DNA from: Bdellovibrio svalbardensis
Lineage (GTDB): Bacteria; Bdellovibrionota; Bdellovibrionia; Bdellovibrionales; Bdellovibrionaceae
NCBI RefSeq assembly: GCF_029531655.1
Contig: NZ_JANRMI010000003.1
Location: 547,230-611,229 of the forward strand
Reading direction: 5' to 3'
Length of the DNA stretch: 64,000 nt
Below are positions 17,701-26,987 of this stretch, piece after piece (within the stretch, counting starts at the first letter, position 1; each line of letters begins with the position of its first letter). The notes below the pieces were generated by a model, which did not search any database, was not told the DNA's origin, and saw only the letters and a program-made list of their open reading frames with translations. Position numbers and translations under genes: made by a program.

Positions 17701-18124
17701 AACTCCAGAGCTGGATTTTGTTAAAACTCAGACCCCTAGGGATCCAAATAAAAAAGTACGCATCCTTCTAGCGGATGATACAGAAGACAACCGCATTCTG
17801 TTCACGCATTACCTAAAAAATGGACCTTTTGAAATTGTTGAAGCAGAGAATGGACTTCAGGCATTGGATAAGATAAAGTCAGATGAGTTTGATATCGTCT
17901 TTATGGACGTACAAATGCCAGAGATGGATGGTTACGCTGCGACAGCGCAAGTTCGTGAATGGGAACAGCAGGTGCACCACGCACATATTCCTATTATTGC
18001 ACTGACAGCCCACGCCCTCTCTGACGACAGAGATAAATCTTTGAAAGCGGGTTGCGATGATCACATCACAAAACCTTTTAAGAAAGACACTCTGCTAACC
18101 GTGATAGATAGATATTCTCACTAA
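14726..18124 (+). CDS. membrane hybrid sensor histidine kinase/response regulator
   Basis: 1132 residues. Order: TM1 (about 7-27), a large periplasmic sensor region of about 370 residues probably of dCache type, TM2 (about 402-425), HAMP-like linker, two PAS regions (about 490-600 and 615-735), HisKA with phospho-acceptor H762 in MSHEIRTPMNAIMG, HATPase_c with N box NLAGNSIKF, G1 DSGVGI and G2 GGTGLGLAIS, and a C-terminal receiver with phospho-acceptor D1061 in VFMDVQMPEMDG. It would sense an extracytoplasmic or membrane signal and pass phosphate from His to its own Asp, then to the adjacent HPt protein. Confidence 0.95.
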   Translation: MTMRVRLLLFTTLLVLGAMAAAGLIGYKVGNSSLETSYAERLTQARLAKKQALQNEFENFGKTLIVTSEMTKTREALKDLLRAENDTFLWLNKNARISEWQDQLTRAYKADDNPELYKAIHLLHKLPLFLQSQFQQQAASEDVPARSIVTVHGKDKVPFFRIHENIHPFFLDYADRFNITDILLVDNTGTIVYSLQKSLNFGTNLNSGIFSSTALGDAYRWSLTAAPRSYKFYDFTANGGFSSTPAAYFVSPVFDKFQLLGAVIFQISLDRVDQVLSDNHQWKKMGLKETGEVLAFGQDGLLRNNSRAFFENPALFLQDYARLGGSKKVTATLEESKTTALKLGLPIEKTRHYFRSEDLVTTEKDYLDQPGLASIGKVDLPGGGEWLLIAKINREEAISPLSRYLFPFSLGALLLLAAFILAFVLISKRLTSPLHNLQSAFEKLKQQKWNEHLQYNTKDEYAQVFSDFNDLAATLDQTTRSKETLENIMHTLRELLFIVDVTSDANSEEYQWSIREANAAASDLIGIPAASLITSDLKLWIEADFKKILEKITNGNGGTQPLEGMLKKISGERIPVQISFSPVKTSKDCKASLIFIATDISRQKEVERELKMQENLLRDSQALSLTGSFRWEMPTGKNIWSDQLFEILGVDPKGVRPTFDIFRGLVLPEDLPLLDAAYKEAQKNLLPINIDLRLRKADTHELIWVRMIGQVEYDQYGNPMTTSGVVQDVTNLKKTELALIFAKDEALKSSQAKSEFLAHMSHEIRTPMNAIMGMAELLKETKLDREQEYYVTIFRKSGEVLMALINDILDLSKIEAGEVSIENIPFDLNKLMNDIQEMLKPRALEKGIGFSFEVAKGINPHLMGDPNKLRQVLINLAGNSIKFTERGQIRINITKNPTKKDSLMISVSDSGVGIAPSKQHLIFQKFSQADSSITRRYGGTGLGLAISKSLVELMGGQIWFKSREGIGTTFFVTIPLREQIYSLATQKPVPMKTPELDFVKTQTPRDPNKKVRILLADDTEDNRILFTHYLKNGPFEIVEAENGLQALDKIKSDEFDIVFMDVQMPEMDGYAATAQVREWEQQVHHAHIPIIALTAHALSDDRDKSLKAGCDDHITKPFKKDTLLTVIDRYSH

Positions 18125-18135
18125 GGAGATGGCTC

Positions 18136-18636
18136 ATGCCAGCCCCAGATGATAAAAGCCGATTACTGATTGTCGAAGACGATTCAGATATTCGTGAACT
18201 GCTTAAGCATTTCATGAAGGATTTCGTTGATGAGATCGTTGAGGCGGAAAATGGTGCGGCGGCTCTTCACTACGTGAAGTCACAAGAATTCGATACCATT
18301 CTATCTGATATCGAAATGCCACAAATGAATGGCCTTAAATTTCTGGCCTATGTTCGCTCCCTTGGGCATATGACTCCGTTTATTGTTTTGACCGCCCATG
18401 GCGATCACACTCGCGCCCTCGAAGCCCTGTCACTGGGAGCCTTTGACTTCATCACCAAAGATTCTAAAAAGAAACTCGTGATTGAAAGTGTTTGCTCTGC
18501 CTTAAAGATCGGTCGCGAAATGAAGTCTTCAAAAAATGATGCCGTTCGCTCAAATCACTTGCGCAAACTCTATGCAGATATGTCCAAGTCTTCTGAATTA
18601 CGCCTCCGTAAAATCATCGAAGACATGAGTTCGTAA
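18136..18636 (+). CDS. stand-alone response-regulator receiver protein
   Basis: 166 residues with AAGGAG upstream. The receiver domain covers residues 8-125: acidic pair in VEDDSD, phospho-acceptor D58 in LSDIEMPQMNG, Thr in VLTAHG and Lys in FITKDS. The remaining 40 residues are charged and helical, with no DNA-binding or enzymatic output domain. It is probably the terminal output of the HPt/hybrid kinase relay, acting by protein contact in the manner of CheY or Spo0F. Confidence 0.92.
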   Translation: MPAPDDKSRLLIVEDDSDIRELLKHFMKDFVDEIVEAENGAAALHYVKSQEFDTILSDIEMPQMNGLKFLAYVRSLGHMTPFIVLTAHGDHTRALEALSLGAFDFITKDSKKKLVIESVCSALKIGREMKSSKNDAVRSNHLRKLYADMSKSSELRLRKIIEDMSS

Positions 18637-18677
18637 ATAGAGTATCTTAGAGCCTTATCCAGTCCGCGGAGGCTCTC

Positions 18678-19085
18678 ATGGTAAAAATGTCTGCTGTTTA
18701 TCAAGGTGAAAAGCATTGCGAAGCAACGCACGAACCTTCTTCTTCCCAAATCGTCACTGATGCTCCTAAAGATAACAATGGCAAAGGTGAAGCCTTTTCA
18801 CCAACAGATTTGATGGCCATGTCTTTAGGGACTTGCATGCTTACTACCATGGCCATTCATTGTGAAAAAGACCAGGTCAACATCAAAGGGTCTCGCGTAA
18901 CTGTAGAAAAAGAAATGGCGGCCAATCCTCGTCGAATTGCAAAACTGACCGTCGTTTTGCATCTTCCACAAAATATCGCGTCTGACTATCGCAAGAAACT
19001 GGAAAGCTTCGCCCTTAACTGCCCAGCCAAGTTCAGTCTTCATCCCGACGTTCAGGTGCCAATCACATTCCACTACGACATGTAA
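18678..19085 (+). CDS. OsmC-family peroxide-reducing protein
   Basis: 135 residues with GGAGG upstream. Both redox cysteines of the OsmC/Ohr fold are present, in LGTCMLTTMAIHC and ALNCPAKFSLHPDV. Family proteins reduce organic hydroperoxides using thiols in the cytoplasm. The sequence is nearer the YhfA/OsmC-like group than Ohr. It is monocistronic, and its stop is three bases from the convergent pbpC stop. Confidence 0.9.
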   Translation: MVKMSAVYQGEKHCEATHEPSSSQIVTDAPKDNNGKGEAFSPTDLMAMSLGTCMLTTMAIHCEKDQVNIKGSRVTVEKEMAANPRRIAKLTVVLHLPQNIASDYRKKLESFALNCPAKFSLHPDVQVPITFHYDM

Positions 19086-19088
19086 GCT

Positions 19089-21101
19089 CTACTTTACGAT
19101 CACTTGAACTTTCTGAGTGGAAGCATTTCCGCTCAGAAGTTCGAATGTGTGACGCCCTGGTGTCGGAGTCCAAAGATAAGGCTCTTTCGCCGAAACCAAT
19201 GTCTTGCCATTAATTCTCCAAGAAAATTTCTTTTTCTGCTCCCCTTCGACCAATAAGGGCATTTTTTGATTTGCCAAAGGAATGGCAGGGTCCACCGCCA
19301 GTATCATTCCATCTTGAGGATATAGAATGCGAACTTTCGGATAAGGCTTGGGATGTTTTTCTTTCTTCTCTTCAACTAAATGCAAGTTGAAACCTGGAGA
19401 TGGGTATTTCTCTTGAAGCCAACTCATGACTTGATTCCAGATGGGACCAGCTCCAGTTATCCCCATAACATTCCACATAGGTTGACCATTGAAATTTCCA
19501 ACCCATACTCCCACCGTAAATCGAGAATTGTAACCAACACACCAGTTGTCGCGCATATCTTTGCTGGTACCCGTTTTAACCGCCGCATCGCTGGTTAAAG
19601 ACAGAGTAGAGTCCATGCCAAATCCCAAAGCCCGATTTTCTTTTGAGGATAGAATGCTGGTAATGGCTTCGCTCGCTTCAGCCGTAAAAATTCTTTCTGA
19701 ACTTTGTTGAGCGCCTTTATTGAATTTCATGGACGACCACAGGCCACCACGGGCTAATGTACGATATGCCTGAGTCAGATCTTCAAGATTGATATCCGCA
19801 ACCCCCAAGGCCAAAGCTGGACCGTAGAAATCAGGGTCATTCAAAGACTTGAAATGCAACAGCTGAAGCTTCTCCCAAAATGAATTGTCATTGAGAAGTT
19901 TAAAAACCTTCACTGCCGGAACATTCAAAGACGAAGCCAACGCTGTCTTCGCTTGGACCCAGCCATAGAAAAGATGATCATGATTTTGCGGCTTATAGAC
20001 ACCGCGATCAAAAACAATATCCACGGCCGAATCTTCCAACCACGAATTTGGTTTTAAAATATTTTTTTCAAAAGCAGTGGCATATAAAAAAGGTTTGAGT
20101 GTTGAACCCGCCTGTCGCTGTGCCTGAATCCCATCAACATACTGGGCAGAAGCCATCGGACCACTGCCGCCCACATACGCCCACACCTCGCCGGTCTCAT
20201 TCTCTATGACGAGAACCGCGGCATCATGGACGTTCTGATCTTTCAGTAAACTGATTTGTCCTTCCACTGTCTGCTGTATAAAGGTTTGCAAATCTAAATT
20301 GATACTCGTCTGCAACGAACCCGCGACATGGCTCTGCGAAAGTCGTTGAGCCAAATGTAAAGCCTTTTGCCCCTCTTGAGGAAAAGCGCCCAGCCTGGAC
20401 ATGGAGTTGGCAATTAATCCCGGGAACTCGCTGCACAGGCTTGGCTCCTGCCAACAAGCTCGCTGTGTCCAATTTTTCTCAGTGGCATTCGGGGCTCTGA
20501 GGAGCACCGCCAACAAAGTCGCTTCCTTCTGAGTCAAACCGCTGGCTGGTTTATTAAAGAGTGCCCAAGAAGTTGCAGACAATCCACGATACTCACCACG
20601 AAATGGGGCCAGATTCAAATAGCTTTCAAGAATTTCTTCCTTCGTCCAATGCCGCTCCAGCTCCCACGCTGCCAGACTTTGGCGAACTTTACCCAAAATG
20701 CCCTGCCACTTGCGATCTGGTTTGGACAACTTTACCACCTGCATGGAAAGAGTGCTCGCACCACGTAAAGAACTTTTGAAAGCTCTCTGATAGAAGGATG
20801 CCGCCATCGCGCGCAGATCGACGCCGCTGTGGCGGAAAAAATTTCGATCTTCCGACTTCAGCAAAGCAGGAACCACGGCGGGCGAAATATTCTTCAATTC
20901 GACCCAGGCAAATGCTCTCTTCTGGTTGTCCTTCCGCCATTGATGAAGAAGGCGCCCTTCGCGATCTGTCAAAATCAAATCTGAGCTTTGGTGAGCCTTC
21001 CTGATTTTCTCAAACGAAGGTACAGTTGGAGTGGAAGCACTGATATAGAGCCCTCCTCCAAGAACAAGACTTAAACTTGAAATGACTAAAATCTTTTTCA
21101 T
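19089..21101 (-). CDS. pbpC: penicillin-binding protein 1C
   Basis: 670 residues. After an N-terminal membrane anchor the glycosyltransferase GT51 domain shows ALLKSEDRNFFRHSGVD and GASTLSMQVVKL. The transpeptidase domain shows the SxxK in RQAGSTLKPF, SxN in SSLNVPA and KTGT in VKTGTSKD. The C-terminus has the Ig-like domain typical of PBP1C. It builds and cross-links peptidoglycan on the periplasmic face. The ATG lies two bases after the alpha-2-macroglobulin stop, the same pairing seen in E. coli (pbpC-yfhM). Confidence 0.95.
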   Translation of the reverse strand: MKKILVISSLSLVLGGGLYISASTPTVPSFEKIRKAHQSSDLILTDREGRLLHQWRKDNQKRAFAWVELKNISPAVVPALLKSEDRNFFRHSGVDLRAMAASFYQRAFKSSLRGASTLSMQVVKLSKPDRKWQGILGKVRQSLAAWELERHWTKEEILESYLNLAPFRGEYRGLSATSWALFNKPASGLTQKEATLLAVLLRAPNATEKNWTQRACWQEPSLCSEFPGLIANSMSRLGAFPQEGQKALHLAQRLSQSHVAGSLQTSINLDLQTFIQQTVEGQISLLKDQNVHDAAVLVIENETGEVWAYVGGSGPMASAQYVDGIQAQRQAGSTLKPFLYATAFEKNILKPNSWLEDSAVDIVFDRGVYKPQNHDHLFYGWVQAKTALASSLNVPAVKVFKLLNDNSFWEKLQLLHFKSLNDPDFYGPALALGVADINLEDLTQAYRTLARGGLWSSMKFNKGAQQSSERIFTAEASEAITSILSSKENRALGFGMDSTLSLTSDAAVKTGTSKDMRDNWCVGYNSRFTVGVWVGNFNGQPMWNVMGITGAGPIWNQVMSWLQEKYPSPGFNLHLVEEKKEKHPKPYPKVRILYPQDGMILAVDPAIPLANQKMPLLVEGEQKKKFSWRINGKTLVSAKEPYLWTPTPGRHTFELLSGNASTQKVQVIVK

Positions 21102-21103
21102 CA

Positions 21104-24100
21104 CTACTCTTTCACCTGCCAAGTAGACTCAGGAAGTTCTGCGAACATGTCCGGACTGTACATCGCCTCAATACGCGAAGCCGGAAGCTTGTAAGTGCCT
21201 GCCTGATTGAAGCGCACCGTATACTCCAGGGTTTGGGATTCTGTTGGGAACCAAGCCTGATAGAAACGAATCAATTCGGCCTTTCTTTCCACTGCCGTCG
21301 CCCAACTTGCTGTCAAGACCGTCGAACCTGCAGGGATTGGATCTTCAATCACCACCCATGTTTGCGGAGCTTGTGATTTCACCTTCAATTGAATTTTGGC
21401 TGTATCTCCGACACTCCATTGACCCTTGACCTTTTGTTCAACGGCGGAAATTTCTTTCTCCACTGTGAAACCGGCAAAGGTGGGTTTGGTGATTGGCAAA
21501 GCCGCTTTGGCAGAAACTGTGATCCAAGGTTTACCAGTTCCTTTCTGTTCGAGGCGCACCATTTTCTCGCTCTTCTTCCAGGGTAGTTCCAAGTTGACTG
21601 ATGCTTGGGACCATTTCGCCTCTTTCTCAACTGAATCCAAAGAAGCTTTGAAAGCACCTGTTACTTTTTCATTCTGAAATACCTCGTCGAATTTTTTCGT
21701 CGCCAACCGACCCCAAGCATTGGCGGTGGTTAACATCCAAGCCCCGTCATGTTGCCGAGCCAAAGATCCCTGAATCATCCGCGGCAGATCAGTCTTCCAT
21801 TGCGGCTCATTCAAAACAGCCAATAACAAACGCAAAGAGGCACCATCTGCATCGCGCATCAGCCAAGGCATGACGTCCAGATTCTCGTCTTTAAGGAGCA
21901 TCTTTCGAGAAGAGAAATAAAATTTATTGCGCAGAAGATTTTCAATTTCCGCTAGTTTCTGCTCTCTGCCTGGAACTTTTTTCTCCCAGAGCAGAATCTC
22001 GTACCACTCTACCAAAGTATTTAAAGGCCACTGACTTCCTTGAAAGCTGACAGTGCTCAACAGATCAATATTCAAGCGTCTGTGGCGAGACAAAGCTTCA
22101 AAAACCGAGATCTTCTTAATCACTTCATCAACACGCCCACTTGCCGAGCTCTCCCTCAATCTTCCCTCGGAATAGTTGGTTAAAGCCTCTAACAAGCGAA
22201 CTTCGTGATCGTCACTGATCTCAAATCCCGCCTCATGCGCAAGGCTGACCACATAGGCGGTCAATGCCACACTGCCCTCATTGCTCGAACCACCCGGGAA
22301 GAACTTTAGAAGACCGCGGTCATCAATATATGATCCCAGTTTTTCGTCGATCTTTTTCCACAGGGCTTTGTCATTCAAACTGACCGCTCTGGAAATCTGC
22401 TGTTCCAAGCAAGTATACTGATAGTTTTTCCAGAATTCCTTCACACCGGAACTGGAATCTCCCAAGGCGGAAGCTGCTTCGACAATGACAGAGCTTTGCC
22501 CCGATTCCGCACCTGCAGGCTCTTGAACGGCAATTTGCTTAAATTCAGGCCATTGACCAAATTCACTTTGATAAATTCGCGTCTGACGAAGCGGAAGAAT
22601 TTTTTGAGACTTCTTAATCTCATCCAGAAATTTCCCTTGAGCATCACGAGCCGTCAGGACGTAATCAATCTTTTCAGCAGAAGGGGTTTTAATATTCCAA
22701 AACACTTCCTGGGAAGCTCCGCCTTCAAGGCGAATCTTCTTGTGGGAAAGTCCTGGAACTGTAGGGACTGTCACCAATTGTACATTCACTTCTTTGGTTT
22801 CATTTGTGGCATTTCGAACAGTGAAGCCCGCATTGAAGTCATCTCCATCTCGAGCGACGCTGGCAATCCCAGGCAGAATCATCAAGTCCTGCGAAGACTG
22901 AATCGAAGTCCAACCCGTGCCGAATTGATCGGCCTTTTGCTGGGCGATGGCCACAATGCGGAAACTTGTCGTTGAGTCATTCAACTTCACTTCAACGGTC
23001 GCTTTGCCGTCTTTATTGAGAGTGACATTGGGGTTCCAATACAGAAGCGTATCAAAGAGCTCTCTACGAAGTCCGCCGCGCCCATCTCCCCCAATTGGCA
23101 ATGCCTTCAAACCAAAATGTCTTTTCCCGATCACCAAAGTCTGCGCAGTGGCTGTCTTCACTAGATGCTGATGCATTTGCATCATCGCAGTCAAAATATC
23201 CCAAGAACTGTTATCACGAAGTTCTAACAATCCCTCATCTACAGCCACCAGTGCAACTTCGCCGGCAGAGGCCGGACGCCCCTGTGCATCCGTAACTGTG
23301 ACTTGAACTTTCGCGGTGTCTCGAGCTTTATAATTTTTCTTATCAGAACTAACTGAAACCTTCAGGGTGTTTTCTTTCCAGCCAACTTTGATCTCACTCA
23401 TCCCGAGCTTGAATGCGGGCTTGCCAAGATCGACCAAGGCCGTTGGTTTGGGATCGCCAAGTCGGCCGCGAATAGCAAATGCGGACACCACTACGTTTGG
23501 TGCATACTCTTTTTTAATAGGTATGCGAATGACTGGCTTGCTGCTGTTGACCTCGACAACTTCAGAATAAAGAACTGATTCACGCTCCACGGTCACCAAA
23601 ACACGGGCTTGAGGGAAGGGCGTTCGCAACTGGAACTCGGCCGTTTCGCCAGGTTCATAGTTTTTCTTAAAAGGAATAAGATCGGCCCGATCATTGTCAT
23701 CAGGTCCAAACCATTGCTGTTCCTCCTTAGAAACAATCCATTGGTGGACATTGGCTTGAGCCTGGCGCCCTTGCGAATCGGTTGCCGAAGCAACAGCGAT
23801 CACAGATCCCGCATATGAGGATTTTCCGACACAGGTAAATTCGCCCTTCGCATCTGTGACGCCCTTGCAAAGCTCCCCGATTTTTTTTACCTCTTGGAAT
23901 GAATCATAGGAATAAAATCCCCCCACCAAGCGTTTGCGGTGTGAATAATAACGGCTGGTATAAAGGGAAATACTGACCGCCTGACCTTTGACAGGACGTT
24001 GTTGTAAATCCAAAGCGGCGATTTGAAATTCAACTTTATCTTTAGTTGCCGACCAAGATTTAGATTTGATTCCCAAAACTAACGACGACGGCCACAAGTT

Positions 24101-26560
24101 GAAGGCACGAACCGAGCTTTGAATTTCTCCGTTCGGATCCTTATATTCAGCTTCCACATGGAGGCGCTGAGGCGCCATCGCATACTTTATTTTATTCAAT
24201 TCAACTTTCTGACCACCAGTTTTGTCCAAGGTGATTTCCTGGCTGCCACTTTGCGGAATCGGACGTGCTGTTTCCTCTTCTCCGGATCGGAACAAACCTT
24301 CCTTCACTGCCCCATTCGCAAACGAGTAATCTTGCAATTCATCGTCTTGAATATTGAAGCTGCTTGGCTCGACACTCCAACGAACCTTCATAGGCAGCTT
24401 GCTTGCTGGCCCTCCTGAGAAATAGTTTGCGGAAATTTGCACGGGAATCGCAGGCTGTTGAATAAAGTTGGAAGTGGCCGCTTGAACTTGCACTTGTAAA
24501 AGTGGCACACGGAAGTTTTCAACACGGACATCCCCAACTGAAACAAAAAGATCCGGGTCCTTTCTTTCAAGATTCAAAATCCATCGGCCTAACTTCGCCC
24601 CAGCAGGAATATTCCACTTTAAACTGGCGGTGCCCTTCTTCTTATTCCATTGCAAAGGAATTTTAAATGTCTGCAAGCCCGACTCATGAGCGATATTCAA
24701 GTGCGTTGGCCATTCTTTAAGATCCGGCAGACTAAGTCCTGCTTCATTCGGCTTTCTTAAGAACACTTTCGCAGACATTGTTTCTTCCGGTTTCAATAGC
24801 GTGCGATCCAAGACGGCATGCCCCACCAACCGTTCTAAACGATTTCCCATCGACCGTTGGAATCTCCAGGATTCAACACCCCGATCCCAGGATGAATGAG
24901 TGAACGAAAAGTCATCGCCCTTTTCCGCCACTGCGAAGAAGCCTTCGTAATAATTGCTACCTTCGCGACGAGGCAGGGAATCTATCGATTTGCCTAACTT
25001 CACATGAGCAAGGCCTTGAGCATCACTGGTCGCCTGAGCAATTCTGTCGCCCTTAACATCATAGAATGAAACCATAGCGCCCGGAACAGACTGCGCCGTC
25101 TTAAGATCAGTAACCCAAACCCAGATCTGATCCTGATTGAATTTTAAATGGACTGCCATTTTCGTAACCAAAGCGGCAGTTCGAACATAGTAAGGAGCTT
25201 TTTTATCCAAAAGACGTTGACCCAGCAAGGGACTGGCCATTTCCAGCACGTAGAATCCAGAGCCTTTCAAAGGAATACCAACTACCTCCGTGTCAGTTGC
25301 AACCAGCGGCTTATTCACTTGGATCTTCGTCAATGGAGCGTTTCCCCACGACTTAAAAGGCTGAGCGCCAGAGGGCTCCCGTTCCAAATCGCTCAAGGCT
25401 TGAATGATGTCTTTAAAGTTCGCGGCTTTCCATTGCCCCGTCCACCCGGCATACTTGGTCTGCACATTCTTCTCAACCCGACGTAAAGTCACCGCTACGG
25501 CGGCAGAAGGGTCCGCCTCGATAATTCCGAAGTTAGCAGCAAATTTGAGAAGTGCTGGGTTGTCTCCGGTTTTGACAATCAAAGGGAACTGGCCCTTGTT
25601 GGTCAAAGCTCTGCCTTGATCATCTTTAATGTCTCCGGGTATCATTAATTTCATCTGCACTTTTTCAGGAAATGGTCCCTTGAACTCGACATAGCTTTTG
25701 AAATCACTATCGGCATCATTCTCATTCAACAAGGGCGCGATCTTTTTTCCATTGGCAGATTCAAGATACATTCGCTTCACATCTTTTACAGAAATTGGTG
25801 CTGTAAAAGAAATTGTCATCGGCAAAAGTGGCACACACGGTTTACCTGGAGCTTCGCGGTTGCAATTAAATTCTGCTTTAAATGCCTCCTGCACTGTGTA
25901 CTCAAAAGTTTCATCCTCCTTGGAACTCATGCCCGAGGAAGATTGTACGGCCTTCGACCAAACCAAGGTCACCTTTGCACCAGCGGGAAAACTTCTTTTA
26001 GCTTTTATGACAATCCAGTTTCCATCGAAGTTCTCTTTTTCATACTGATACTGGTGCTTCGCCGCTTCTTTGACTTGCTCTGCTTCACTGCCTTCCACTT
26101 GGATCACGGGAATTTGATCCCCGAGGCCTTCCATCACAAAGTAGGCACCGGACAAAGATTCTTTTCTAATTGGCGAATCAAGAATCACAACAAAGTTTTG
26201 ATCTGCATCAATGGGTTGATACAAACGCGGAAATGTATTTTCAATATGAGGTCCACCGGTATTGAATTGATAGCTCTGTCCATGAACTTTCACGTCGCAA
26301 AGGACTCCACCCTTCAATGGCTTCGTGAAATCAAACACCCAATTGCGAGTATCCACCCAGCGACCTTGTCCTTCTTTAAAACAAGCACTCTGCGCCGGAG
26401 CTTCCAGACTGAACTCTCCCAACTTTACCATCGGTTTTGCAAATTCGATGCGAACCTGCGAAACGGACTTCACCGTCCCTTGAGGCGTGAAGTTCTTAAT
26501 TTGAATTTTCTCTTGGGAATAAGAAGTCGAAAGAAAAATAAAAGCGAGAAAGCTTAACAC
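21104..26560 (-). CDS. bacterial alpha-2-macroglobulin
   Basis: 1818 residues with a GTG start six bases after AAGGAG. It begins with a signal peptide (LSFLAFIFLSTSYS) that has no lipobox cysteine, unlike E. coli YfhM, so it should be periplasmic and soluble. The MG-domain region is followed by the thioester motif CLEQ at residues 1384-1387, in the TED domain, and a C-terminal receptor-binding-like domain. Such proteins trap attacking proteases by thioester linkage. Partnering with PBP1C suggests defence of the periplasm when peptidoglycan is breached. It is the first gene of a two-gene operon. Confidence 0.96.
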   Translation of the reverse strand: MLSFLAFIFLSTSYSQEKIQIKNFTPQGTVKSVSQVRIEFAKPMVKLGEFSLEAPAQSACFKEGQGRWVDTRNWVFDFTKPLKGGVLCDVKVHGQSYQFNTGGPHIENTFPRLYQPIDADQNFVVILDSPIRKESLSGAYFVMEGLGDQIPVIQVEGSEAEQVKEAAKHQYQYEKENFDGNWIVIKAKRSFPAGAKVTLVWSKAVQSSSGMSSKEDETFEYTVQEAFKAEFNCNREAPGKPCVPLLPMTISFTAPISVKDVKRMYLESANGKKIAPLLNENDADSDFKSYVEFKGPFPEKVQMKLMIPGDIKDDQGRALTNKGQFPLIVKTGDNPALLKFAANFGIIEADPSAAVAVTLRRVEKNVQTKYAGWTGQWKAANFKDIIQALSDLEREPSGAQPFKSWGNAPLTKIQVNKPLVATDTEVVGIPLKGSGFYVLEMASPLLGQRLLDKKAPYYVRTAALVTKMAVHLKFNQDQIWVWVTDLKTAQSVPGAMVSFYDVKGDRIAQATSDAQGLAHVKLGKSIDSLPRREGSNYYEGFFAVAEKGDDFSFTHSSWDRGVESWRFQRSMGNRLERLVGHAVLDRTLLKPEETMSAKVFLRKPNEAGLSLPDLKEWPTHLNIAHESGLQTFKIPLQWNKKKGTASLKWNIPAGAKLGRWILNLERKDPDLFVSVGDVRVENFRVPLLQVQVQAATSNFIQQPAIPVQISANYFSGGPASKLPMKVRWSVEPSSFNIQDDELQDYSFANGAVKEGLFRSGEEETARPIPQSGSQEITLDKTGGQKVELNKIKYAMAPQRLHVEAEYKDPNGEIQSSVRAFNLWPSSLVLGIKSKSWSATKDKVEFQIAALDLQQRPVKGQAVSISLYTSRYYSHRKRLVGGFYSYDSFQEVKKIGELCKGVTDAKGEFTCVGKSSYAGSVIAVASATDSQGRQAQANVHQWIVSKEEQQWFGPDDNDRADLIPFKKNYEPGETAEFQLRTPFPQARVLVTVERESVLYSEVVEVNSSKPVIRIPIKKEYAPNVVVSAFAIRGRLGDPKPTALVDLGKPAFKLGMSEIKVGWKENTLKVSVSSDKKNYKARDTAKVQVTVTDAQGRPASAGEVALVAVDEGLLELRDNSSWDILTAMMQMHQHLVKTATAQTLVIGKRHFGLKALPIGGDGRGGLRRELFDTLLYWNPNVTLNKDGKATVEVKLNDSTTSFRIVAIAQQKADQFGTGWTSIQSSQDLMILPGIASVARDGDDFNAGFTVRNATNETKEVNVQLVTVPTVPGLSHKKIRLEGGASQEVFWNIKTPSAEKIDYVLTARDAQGKFLDEIKKSQKILPLRQTRIYQSEFGQWPEFKQIAVQEPAGAESGQSSVIVEAASALGDSSSGVKEFWKNYQYTCLEQQISRAVSLNDKALWKKIDEKLGSYIDDRGLLKFFPGGSSNEGSVALTAYVVSLAHEAGFEISDDHEVRLLEALTNYSEGRLRESSASGRVDEVIKKISVFEALSRHRRLNIDLLSTVSFQGSQWPLNTLVEWYEILLWEKKVPGREQKLAEIENLLRNKFYFSSRKMLLKDENLDVMPWLMRDADGASLRLLLAVLNEPQWKTDLPRMIQGSLARQHDGAWMLTTANAWGRLATKKFDEVFQNEKVTGAFKASLDSVEKEAKWSQASVNLELPWKKSEKMVRLEQKGTGKPWITVSAKAALPITKPTFAGFTVEKEISAVEQKVKGQWSVGDTAKIQLKVKSQAPQTWVVIEDPIPAGSTVLTASWATAVERKAELIRFYQAWFPTESQTLEYTVRFNQAGTYKLPASRIEAMYSPDMFAELPESTWQVKE

Positions 26561-26778
26561 GGGAAACTCCTTGTTGCCCTTTAAGCTTCCCCGCCCCAGG
26601 GGAACAGTGTCATCTCTTTATGCTCTACGGCTACAAATCAACTCTGCAGAGGATGGTACATTCGCCTTAATGCTCAATAACACGAGTCTAATAATCAAAA
26701 TCTATAGCTCTGTTCGATATTATCAATTGGCTCTTATACTTTGGCTGATGAGATACTAGACACTACAAGGGAGGTGAT

Positions 26779-26901
26779 ATGACAACACTCACCACAAGAC
26801 CTACTCTTTTCACAAAAGTCAGAATGGGACGCGCTGTACTTTGGTTCTATTTCATTACACTATTGTCAGTCGAGATTCTCCGCAATATTTCAAATCAGTA
26901 G
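26779..26901 (+). CDS. 40-residue membrane miniprotein
   Basis: A short reading frame with a near-ideal AGGGAGGTGAT ribosome binding site seven bases before ATG. The product begins with a Thr/Arg-rich stretch (MTTLTTRPTLFTKVRMGR) and continues with a single hydrophobic segment (AVLWFYFITLLSVEIL) and a short polar end. It sits alone in the 427-base region between alpha-2-macroglobulin and sodC, and the rest of that region shows no other gene. No family recognised. A small single-pass inner-membrane protein is the likely product. Confidence 0.6.
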   Translation: MTTLTTRPTLFTKVRMGRAVLWFYFITLLSVEILRNISNQ

Positions 26902-26987
26902 TGACATTCCTGTTTAGACTTGTAAGATATTTTTCATGAAACAATCATAATTGCTCTGACCAAGTCGGAGTAACAACAGGAGATGAC

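Noticed and set aside
26571..26759. 62-codon open frame between alpha-2-macroglobulin and the miniprotein
   Set aside because: No ribosome binding site, low-complexity composition, and no domain-like pattern.
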